Assembly: GCA_021805625.1 (NCBI GenBank) | Contig: JAJZEU010000046.1 | Span: 1-7,961, forward strand | Direction: 5' to 3' | Length of the DNA stretch: 7,961 nt | Origin: Microcaldota archaeon | GTDB taxonomy: Archaea > Micrarchaeota > Micrarchaeia > Micrarchaeales > CABMGC01 | In this document: piece by piece, positions 1-4,926 of the stretch | How positions within the stretch are numbered: the stretch's first letter is position 1 | How the letters are laid out: each line of letters opens with the position of its first letter | Notes under the pieces: model-generated | The model's database searches: none | What the model was told of the DNA's origin: nothing | What the model saw: only the letters and a program-made list of their open reading frames with translations | Made by a program: the position numbers and the translations under genes

Positions 1-827
1 TTTGGATTTGAAATCACGCTCCTCGCCAATACTGCAAAGCGAGCCAGCGCTTCTACAGAAACTCCAGCCGCAACGTTCCTGTTCGGGTCGACAGGATCCA
101 CAACTACAAACTTTGCGTTGAATTTCTTAAGCAATTCCTCATTTGCGTCATACCGCCTGTCAGTCGGGTACACACAAACTGGGAGTTTCATGTACGCCAC
201 CCATTCGAGAAGGTTGGTAAGCGAACCGAATGAGTGGACAAGCAACTCGCACAGATATCCAGAAAAACCTTTCGTCTTCACCTCTGCACCGTATATGTTG
301 TGCGCCCTGAGCAGGAATTTCAGCAGCCTGACATCATCCTTCTGCTTTGCATTCAGCTTCGAATTGATGAATTCCGTATGCAATGGTGTCCTATCCACAG
401 AAGTGCCCATCTCTCCTATCTCCTCTATCTTGAATGCAGGCACGATGTCTATCCTGAGCAGTTCTTCGTCGAGATACAACCTTGTGTAAGGGTGCTCTGC
501 GTAGCGCAGCTCGTATCTTTCATTCTTCTTCAGATTGACTATGCTTTTAGCATATCGAAGCCCTTTTTTTACTATCTCATCCCTGCTGTACCTGTTCCTG
601 TTAAAGAGAAGGAAGATATCTATGTCGGAATTTCCCCTCAGGTTTGTACCTCTCGCTATGGAACCCACAACCATTATTTCAACATCTTTTGGCACTACCT
701 TCCCTATTCTTCCAGATATCTCGTTCACGTGCGCCGTAGTAGCGGCTATCTCCAGCTTGCTCGGCCTTATCTCGCTGAGCACTCTAGAGCGAATCCATTC
801 AAGTCTTTTCTTCTTGGCAGCTTCCAT
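1..827 (-). CDS. cca: CCA-adding enzyme (archaeal class I tRNA nucleotidyltransferase), N-terminal part, cut by window edge
   Basis: This enzyme adds or repairs the 3'-terminal CCA of tRNAs from CTP and ATP without a template. The minus-strand frame is open from the ATG at 827 to the window edge, giving 275 codons; archaeal members usually have about 430-450, so the C-terminal part is missing. Visible are the nucleotidyltransferase motif GSIARGTNLRGNSDIDIFLL (about residues 47-66), whose SDID carries two metal-binding carboxylates, and a third in RIDIVPAF. The family blocks RYAEHPYTRL, VDRTP, LLKFLLRAHNIYGAEVK, GFSGYLCELL and VVDPVDPNRNVAAGVS follow in the expected order. An in-frame TGA lies two codons upstream of the ATG, so no longer start is possible. 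A TATA-like box at 858-865 predicts a leader of only about 8 bases. The enzyme suits this genome: the tRNA-Ala at 3523-3620 does not encode its CCA. Family assignment is very secure; only the C-terminal tail and body domain are unseen. Confidence 0.96.
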   Translation of the reverse strand, partial: MEAAKKKRLEWIRSRVLSEIRPSKLEIAATTAHVNEISGRIGKVVPKDVEIMVVGSIARGTNLRGNSDIDIFLLFNRNRYSRDEIVKKGLRYAKSIVNLKKNERYELRYAEHPYTRLYLDEELLRIDIVPAFKIEEIGEMGTSVDRTPLHTEFINSKLNAKQKDDVRLLKFLLRAHNIYGAEVKTKGFSGYLCELLVHSFGSLTNLLEWVAYMKLPVCVYPTDRRYDANEELLKKFNAKFVVVDPVDPNRNVAAGVSVEALARFAVLARSVISNP

Positions 828-857
828 GCAGAGTCAATTACTGCTTGACTACAAAAA

Positions 858-865
858 GATATAAA
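858..865 (-). promoter_or_regulatory. TATA-like box for the CCA-adding enzyme gene
   Basis: The minus strand reads TTTATATC here. Its centre lies about 34 bases before the ATG at 827. With the usual archaeal spacing of about 26 bases from box centre to start site, transcription would begin near 835, leaving a leader of about 8 bases. Assigned from sequence and spacing only. Confidence 0.5.
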
Positions 866-958
866 CGTATTGAGAAGAAGAAGCATTCAGGATCAGCCGC
901 TTTCTCGGGATTCAAAATCCGAAATAAAATTACCGATTTCTCAGAAAATGGGCAGGTA

Positions 959-966
959 TTTATATT
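959..966 (+). promoter_or_regulatory. Orphan TATA-like box
   Basis: TTTATATT on the plus strand, preceded by a purine-rich stretch. The predicted start site (about 26 bases on, near 985-989) coincides with an ATG at 985. Either a leaderless small ORF (985-1089) or a non-coding RNA starts here, or this is a distal promoter for the transporter gene with a long leader. Confidence 0.3.
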
Positions 967-984
967 AGATCTGCACTATATCAT

Positions 985-1089
985 ATGTACATTTTGGATC
1001 CCCACCCAACATGCATGGAAGGTCGGAAGGCCTTTCTTCTACTTCTTCATTCAAATCTCATCCTCGCTAAAATCCGAAAACCTCTTTAG
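985..1089 (+). CDS. Possible leaderless small ORF (34 aa), function unknown
   Basis: An ATG at 985 opens a 34-codon frame ending at TAG 1087-1089 (begins MYILDPHPTCMEGRKAFLLL). The only support is position: a TATA-like box at 959-966 would start transcription within a few bases of this ATG, the leaderless arrangement that also fits the integrase gene in this window. The frame ends before the transporter promoter. Its composition (a short Leu-rich run, basic end) is not distinctive and no family is recognised. It could equally be chance within a non-coding transcript or a long transporter leader. Confidence 0.15.
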   Translation: MYILDPHPTCMEGRKAFLLLLHSNLILAKIRKPL

Positions 1090-1112
1090 CATCTTTAAAA
1101 ATTTCTTGACCC

Positions 1113-1120
1113 TTTTTAAA
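1113..1120 (+). promoter_or_regulatory. TATA-like box for the transporter gene
   Basis: The box reads TTTTTAAA with its centre near 1116.5, predicting a start site near 1143 and a leader of about 7 bases before the ATG at 1150. It decides the gene start: the earlier in-frame ATG at 1120 overlaps the box itself and would not be transcribed from it. Confidence 0.45.
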
Positions 1121-1149
1121 TGCCCACAATCAATGTTTCATCGAGTACG

Positions 1150-2472
1150 ATGAGAATAAAGACATTTGGTTATCTGATGCTGTTTCTGGCGCTACTCATT
1201 AATGCTAGTATAACTGTCGCATTCAAGTTCGCCAGCAACATAAGCTACATGCAGCTCCTTTTCTTCGTTTCGCTTATCGGCACCGTAACATCCGCAATGT
1301 TCATGTTTGCCAAGGGCAAGCAAGGTAACGTAAGGGAATACGTGACTCACAAAGGACAGTTTGCAGCAATGGCTGCATTCGGAGTGCTGGTATACACCTT
1401 CCTTGAGCTTATTTTCGGATACACCACCCATTATGTGGGAGCATCGTTTGCAGCGGTAATCTACAGGACATGGCCTCTCATGCTCCTGGTAATGGCGCCA
1501 TTCATCCTAAGGGAAAAGATCTCTAAATGGGATGCCCTCGGCGTAACTATAGGTTTTACAGGGCTTATCGCCGTCCTAGTCGCAGGTGGGAGTGTAGGAT
1601 TACCTGTGATGGCACTGCCGTTTGTGGGATTGCTGTTGCTTAGCGCATTCTTCGATGCGTTCTGCAGTGCAATATCAAAGCGCTACTACTATGAGATATA
1701 CAGTTCTATTTTCATGTACAACCTGATATCATTCGCAATATTCTTACCGCTTGCGCTCTTCACTGGAAACATAAGCCTATCGGGCATTTCCATGACCGAT
1801 CTGCTTGCAATACTATTCCTCGGAGTGCTGCAGAACGTGCTTCTGACCCTTGTCTTCGTTAACTCGTTCAGGGCGATAAAGACCGCAATAGCTAGCAATC
1901 TCTACATATTGACACCATTCGTAACGATGGTCATCAGCTACTTCCTGCTGGGAGAAGCGATACTCCCATCCTATCTCATAATAGCAGGCACTGTAGGTAT
2001 TGGGTTGATCATACAACAGTTGGCTCCCAAAGGAAGCAACTACATATCACACGGTAAGGACAAGACTGCGCACCTTACAATATATGACATAACCTCTGCT
2101 TTTGTGAAGACCAGCGACCCTCTAATATACAATGCAATGAAGGGCGACGGGAGGGTGCTGGCACTCCACATACCAAACGGGAGGAACATTTACGGGAAAC
2201 AGGAAGAGGAATTTATAAGCGGAGAAAACCCGGGCATTGGAAGTGCAGATTCAGGCAGCGGAAATATATGCATACTCTTCACGGAAAAAAGCGGGAATAT
2301 CACTCTTCACAGCGACGAGTCCGAATTCATAAGGGATCTGCTAAGCCTGAAGGACGGAGACATGCTTTTCATGGGGGTCGGCATGCCCAGTAGAGTAGAA
2401 GAGGAGTTCAACGGTATAAATGCGCAGCTCAACAATCATATCAGTTCTACAGGCCAAGACGTCTTGTCATAA
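1150..2472 (+). CDS. EamA/DMT-superfamily transporter with an extra soluble C-terminal domain
   Basis: A membrane carrier of the drug/metabolite transporter superfamily; family members export or import amino acids, nucleotide sugars or other small metabolites, and the substrate here cannot be told. From the ATG at 1150 (440 aa) the first 290 or so residues are hydrophobic, consistent with ten helices in two EamA repeats. The repeat ends are recognisable as YRTWPLMLLVMAPFILREKI (about 105-124) and LYILTPFVTMVISYFLLGEA (about 251-270). Residues about 295-440 are polar and have no membrane segment: an added domain of about 140 residues with strand-like blocks (RVLALHIPNG, NICILFTEK, NITLHSD, DMLFMGVG) that I do not recognise. 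Ordinary family members stop near 300 residues. The ATG at 1120 is in frame but overlaps the TATA-like box, so 1150 is preferred. The last 37 bases overlap the end of the convergent regulator gene. The transporter assignment is firm; the substrate and tail function are unknown. Confidence 0.87.
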   Translation: MRIKTFGYLMLFLALLINASITVAFKFASNISYMQLLFFVSLIGTVTSAMFMFAKGKQGNVREYVTHKGQFAAMAAFGVLVYTFLELIFGYTTHYVGASFAAVIYRTWPLMLLVMAPFILREKISKWDALGVTIGFTGLIAVLVAGGSVGLPVMALPFVGLLLLSAFFDAFCSAISKRYYYEIYSSIFMYNLISFAIFLPLALFTGNISLSGISMTDLLAILFLGVLQNVLLTLVFVNSFRAIKTAIASNLYILTPFVTMVISYFLLGEAILPSYLIIAGTVGIGLIIQQLAPKGSNYISHGKDKTAHLTIYDITSAFVKTSDPLIYNAMKGDGRVLALHIPNGRNIYGKQEEEFISGENPGIGSADSGSGNICILFTEKSGNITLHSDESEFIRDLLSLKDGDMLFMGVGMPSRVEEEFNGINAQLNNHISSTGQDVLS

Positions 2473-3440
2473 TTCTCTTTTATGTCAAGGTTCCTTATGG
2501 GCATCTGCCCCTTTACAACTTGATCTATGACAGCACTTTTAATAGTAACAGAATCCTTCTCATAAATCCTCCTATGAACCTCTACGAGATTCTTCATCCC
2601 TTTTTCATAGCTACTGTAAGCTCCCCATTCAAAGGTGGCTGCACTGCCCCCCACCGACCACATTGCCTGAATCTCGCTTATAGTAGGGAACTCATCCGGT
2701 TCCTTAAAAAAGACACTGCGCCGCTCGTACTCTATCCTATCTATAAGTCCCTCTCTCATCGTGTATGAACCAAAGAATACAATATTAGTTACAAGCGAGG
2801 GTTTTGTGACAATTGCCGTAAAGCGCTTTATTACCCCATTCTTCTCAAGTTTCAGCATATAATACCTGACGAGATCCTCATCAATGCCGAGCTTCTTCCC
2901 TATGCTTCTTATCGGCATTCTGGAGTTATCATTCAGCACCGTCAGCAGTTTTTTGTAGGTATCCTTTATCGAAGATGCCATTATGGTTTCATTATTCAGT
3001 GGCAGGAAACCCATTCTGGTCATGTAGACTTCATACGAGCTTCCGGCAACCCCGTATCTAGAGAGCGCAAGCTGCAATGCTGTTTCCCACTGCACATATT
3101 CCACCTTGTCCTTTGCCACGGCGAAGATAAGAAGATCGAAATCACCTTTTGTTGTGGTTGCGAACTGCACAATCCTGCTTTTAGACAGCATCGATTTAAG
3201 CTCGTCGAATTTTGGCTTCTTCGAAAACTTCACAGCAAGTATATGTATCGATGAAAAACTGAGCGCATCATAGCTCAACTCAAGCGTGTACCTTAAGTCC
3301 AGCGCTTTCTCCAGGTCCTGTATTCTTTCAGTGGCGGAGTACCTGCTTATGCCAAGCTTATCGGAAATCTCGCTTATCGGTTCCCTTGAATTAGTGCAGA
3401 GCTCCCTTAGTATTTTCCTGGAAAGTACGCTTATCTCCAC
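2436..3440 (-). CDS. Tandem Lrp/AsnC-type transcriptional regulator (two HTH-RAM modules)
   Basis: A DNA-binding regulator of the Lrp/AsnC (feast/famine) type, probably sensing a small metabolite. Counting from the GTG at 3440 (334 aa), a winged helix lies at about 6-53 (LSRKILRELC, ISEISDKLGISRYSATERIQ, DLEK). A ligand-binding RAM-like half follows at about 65-145 (IVQFATTTKGDFDLLIFAVA). A second winged helix is at about 160-208 (IRSIGKKLGIDEDLVRYYML, KLEKNGVIKRF) and a second RAM-like half at about 215-307. Typical Lrp proteins have one such module in about 150 residues, so this is a doubled, pseudo-dimeric form. Starts available are TTG 3455 (adds five residues) and GTG 3440; no ATG is near. 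An A/T-rich box at 3462-3473 predicts transcription from about 3441, which favours a leaderless GTG. The gene converges on the transporter and overlaps its 3' end by 37 bases, so it may regulate that gene; this is inference. Confidence 0.85.
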   Translation of the reverse strand: MEISVLSRKILRELCTNSREPISEISDKLGISRYSATERIQDLEKALDLRYTLELSYDALSFSSIHILAVKFSKKPKFDELKSMLSKSRIVQFATTTKGDFDLLIFAVAKDKVEYVQWETALQLALSRYGVAGSSYEVYMTRMGFLPLNNETIMASSIKDTYKKLLTVLNDNSRMPIRSIGKKLGIDEDLVRYYMLKLEKNGVIKRFTAIVTKPSLVTNIVFFGSYTMREGLIDRIEYERRSVFFKEPDEFPTISEIQAMWSVGGSAATFEWGAYSSYEKGMKNLVEVHRRIYEKDSVTIKSAVIDQVVKGQMPIRNLDIKENYDKTSWPVELI

Positions 3441-3461
3441 GCTATAAAATGGCAAGCAAGC

Positions 3462-3473
3462 TTTTTATTAATT
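3462..3473 (-). promoter_or_regulatory. TATA-like box for the tandem Lrp-type regulator
   Basis: The minus strand reads AATTAATAAAAA, centred near 3467. Spacing of about 26 bases puts the start site near 3441, directly at the GTG at 3440. It sits back to back with the tRNA promoter on the other strand. Confidence 0.4.
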
Positions 3474-3490
3474 GGCTAGCGCACCTTATC

Positions 3491-3502
3491 TATTTTAATT
3501 TA
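3491..3502 (+). promoter_or_regulatory. TATA-like box for tRNA-Ala
   Basis: TATTTTAATTTA, centred at about 3496.5, exactly 26-27 bases before the first base of the mature tRNA at 3523. This matches archaeal promoter spacing with transcription starting at or next to the tRNA 5' end. Confidence 0.5.
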
Positions 3503-3558
3503 TCCTGCCAATGCATGAAAGTGGGCTCGTAGCGCAGCAGTAGCGCGCATCGTTCGCA

Positions 3559-3584
3559 GGAAGCTTCACCAAAAGCTCCGAAAG
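3559..3584 (+). other. Archaeal tRNA intron with canonical bulge-helix-bulge splice motif
   Basis: This 26-base intron lies at the canonical 37/38 position. The precursor forms a four-base-pair central helix, TTCG (3553-3556) with CGAA (3579-3582). It is flanked by two three-base bulges, CAG (3557-3559) and AGA (3583-3585). The tRNA splicing endonuclease would cut after the second base of each bulge, at 3558/3559 and 3584/3585. Inside the intron, AGCTT (3562-3566) pairs with AAGCT (3573-3577) around a six-base loop. This is the textbook archaeal motif. Confidence 0.9.
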
Positions 3585-3595
3585 ACGATGAGGTC

Positions 3596-3620
3596 GCGGG
3601 TGCGATTCCCGCCGAGTCCA
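3596..3620 (+). other. Probable attachment site (attL core) in the tRNA 3' end
   Basis: In archaeal and bacterial elements that integrate into tRNA genes, recombination usually occurs in the T-arm/acceptor 3' part, and the integrase gene sits just inside the element. Here an intact integrase starts 75 bases after the tRNA. No second copy of this segment was found by eye to the right within the window, so the matching right site must lie beyond 7961 if it exists. Position-based inference; the exact core limits are unknown. Confidence 0.35.
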
Positions 3621-3624
3621 TTTT
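3621..3624 (+). terminator. Oligo-T tract after tRNA-Ala
   Basis: Four T residues directly after the discriminator base. Short T tracts on the non-template strand terminate archaeal RNA polymerase, but four is minimal, so the assignment is tentative. Confidence 0.25.
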
Positions 3625-3664
3625 CACTTCACGAGGAAGCTGGGTTTGACTTACTCATATAAAG

Positions 3665-3672
3665 TATTAAAT
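3665..3672 (+). promoter_or_regulatory. TATA-like box for the integrase gene
   Basis: TATTAAAT centred at about 3668.5, 26-27 bases before the ATG at 3695, predicting a leaderless integrase mRNA. A second candidate, ATATAAAG at 3657-3664, would start transcription about 8 bases before the ATG. Confidence 0.45.
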
Positions 3673-3694
3673 AACCTTCTACTCTAATATAATT

Positions 3695-4879
3695 ATGGCT
3701 AGAGACTTCGAGAGGGACTTCAACAGGCTCAGTAGTAGTATAGACAGCGATACTACGATCTTAAAGGAGAATAAGGATGCGGTACGCAGATACATATCAA
3801 AGGCCAGGGCGCTACGCCTTAACGTCAAGACCGTAATCAAGCACCTTTACGGATTGCAGAAATTCCTATCAGCTATTGATAAGAGTGTAGTGCTGGAAAA
3901 GGCCACTACTGAAGATATCGAAAGCGCAGTTGCCAAAATCAACAGGCTTAATTTATCAAATGAAGTGAAGCGCAGCATAATCGTAACGATAAAGGCATTC
4001 TATAAGCAGACATTCGGAGAAGGGTTATACTACCCTAAAGCAGTAGGATGGCTTAAGACCTCCATAAAGAGATCAGAGAAGGTACTGCCAGAAGATTTGC
4101 TTGATGAAGAAGACATACTAAAGATGATAGACGCTGCAAACAACATAAGAGACAAGGCCATAATTGTGCTTCTGTACGATTCTGGCATAAGGGCTGGCGA
4201 GCTCCTGTCCATGAAAAGGAGGGACATAGAGCTTGAGACGGAGCCGTACCAGCATATAACTGTAAGCGGCAAGACGGGCATGAGAAAGATACCGATACGC
4301 TTCAGCGTGCCGTATCTGGCGCAGTACCTCAATCTTGTAAAGGATTTGAAGTCGAATGAGCCATTATGGTGGAATCTTGCGCAGAGCAACAGGAAGGGAC
4401 AGCTTGATTACGGCGGATTCAGGAAGATGATAAAGCAAGTGGCAGAAGCGGCTAAGATAGACAAGCGCGTATACCCCCATCTTTTCAGGCACAGCAGGGC
4501 TTCTGATTACGCAAACAAACTTACAGAGCAGCAGCTTAAGGTTTTCTTCGGGTGGACTGGTGCAAGTAGCATGGCAGCCACCTACGTACATCTTTCAGGC
4601 AGGGATATAGACAATGCGGTACTTGCGGCAAACGGCGTAAAGGTGCAGGAATCAGCAAGAGAAACAAGGCTCAAGGTCAGGGAGTGCCAAAAGTGCAAGC
4701 AAAGCAACGCAATAGATGCGTTGTATTGCGTACGCTGCGGTACGCCTCTTGACATAAAGACCGAGATGGAAGCAGAGAAGAATATAAAAAGCCTGAAGGA
4801 GCTTATGATAGAGGCATTGAAAGACCCAAAGGTTCTCGATGAAGTAAGCAAGGCACTGCTGCTTGATGCAAACAAATAA
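3695..4879 (+). CDS. Tyrosine recombinase / integrase (archaeal XerA-like) with C-terminal zinc ribbon
   Basis: A site-specific recombinase that cuts and joins DNA through a tyrosine-DNA intermediate. It has 394 aa. The N-terminal SAM-like core-binding domain spans about residues 25-115 (RRYISKARALRLNVKTVIKH, LYGLQKFLSAID). The catalytic domain (about 130-310) has the full set of residues: R166 in YDSGIRAGEL, K193 in SGKTG, H262 and R265 in PHLFRHSRAS, W287 in FFGWTG, and the nucleophile Y297 in AATYVHLSG. The tail carries CQKC (331-334) and CVRC (345-348), a zinc-ribbon knuckle pair. A charged helical end follows (about 355-394). It lies 75 bases downstream of tRNA-Ala on the same strand, as in elements integrated into tRNA genes, and a TATA-like box suggests a leaderless message. 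The gene looks intact, so integration and excision may be possible. A resident Xer-type role in chromosome dimer resolution is less likely, given the tRNA neighbour and zinc tail. Family very secure; mobile role inferred. Confidence 0.95.
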   Translation: MARDFERDFNRLSSSIDSDTTILKENKDAVRRYISKARALRLNVKTVIKHLYGLQKFLSAIDKSVVLEKATTEDIESAVAKINRLNLSNEVKRSIIVTIKAFYKQTFGEGLYYPKAVGWLKTSIKRSEKVLPEDLLDEEDILKMIDAANNIRDKAIIVLLYDSGIRAGELLSMKRRDIELETEPYQHITVSGKTGMRKIPIRFSVPYLAQYLNLVKDLKSNEPLWWNLAQSNRKGQLDYGGFRKMIKQVAEAAKIDKRVYPHLFRHSRASDYANKLTEQQLKVFFGWTGASSMAATYVHLSGRDIDNAVLAANGVKVQESARETRLKVRECQKCKQSNAIDALYCVRCGTPLDIKTEMEAEKNIKSLKELMIEALKDPKVLDEVSKALLLDANK

Positions 4880-4890
4880 TAACTTTAATA

Positions 4891-4898
4891 TTATATAT
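4891..4898 (+). promoter_or_regulatory. TATA-like box for the surface protein gene
   Basis: TTATATAT within an A/T-only stretch between the integrase stop and the next gene. Spacing predicts transcription from about 4921, six bases before the ATG at 4927. The adjoining T tract (about 4896-4903) could also end the integrase transcript. Confidence 0.4.
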
Positions 4899-4926
4899 TT
4901 TTTAAAACAAAAATAATGGCGTTAAG

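Larger units (their letters stand above)
828..1149. other. Divergent intergenic region (322 bases)
   Basis: This stretch separates the CCA-adding enzyme gene (minus) from the transporter gene (plus). It holds promoter-like boxes for both genes (858-865 minus, 1113-1120 plus) and a third TATA-like element at 959-966 facing right with no obvious gene behind it. An 11-base direct repeat, AAAATCCGAAA, occurs at 914-924 and 1069-1079. A weak inverted repeat (GCTAAA / TTTAGC, 1066-1071 and 1085-1090) lies just before the transporter promoter. The plus-strand open frame across 845-1153 has no protein-like composition and is not called. No structured RNA was recognised. Confidence 0.5.
3523..3620 (+). 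tRNA. tRNA-Ala (anticodon CGC) with a 26-base intron after position 37
   Basis: The cloverleaf folds completely. The acceptor is 3523-3529 with 3613-3619, including the G3-U70 wobble that marks alanine tRNAs, and the discriminator is A at 3620. The D stem is GCGC/GCGC (3532-3535, 3543-3546). The anticodon stem is CATCG/CGATG (3548-3552, 3586-3590), with T32, T33, anticodon CGC at 3555-3557 and A37 at 3558. The variable loop is 3591-3595 and the T stem GCGGG/CCCGC (3596-3600, 3608-3612). CCA is not encoded; the next bases are TTT. Removing the intron leaves 72 bases, with a 7-base D loop lacking position 17. Two elbow bases are unusual: position 18 reads A (loop AGCAGTA) and position 55 reads G (T loop TGCGATT), where G18 and U55 are nearly universal. 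The integrase gene begins 75 bases downstream, so the 3' part of this gene is the probable attachment site of a mobile element. Confidence 0.95.

Noticed and set aside
118..864. Three overlapping plus-strand open frames (123, 204 and 109 codons)
   Set aside because: They lie antisense to the CCA-adding enzyme, whose minus-strand frame has clear family motifs across the whole stretch.
1120..1122. ATG giving a transporter ten residues longer
   Set aside because: It overlaps the TATA-like box at 1113-1120; transcription would begin after it, and the hydrophobic N-terminus starts naturally at 1150.
845..1153. Plus-strand frame of 102 codons over the divergent intergenic region
   Set aside because: The composition is not protein-like, it crosses promoter elements of both neighbours and it overlaps the transporter start.
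3558..3641. Repeated AGGAAGCT at 3558-3565 and 3634-3641, in the tRNA intron and downstream of the tRNA
   Set aside because: Only eight bases long, with different flanks; likely chance and not evidence of an attachment duplication.
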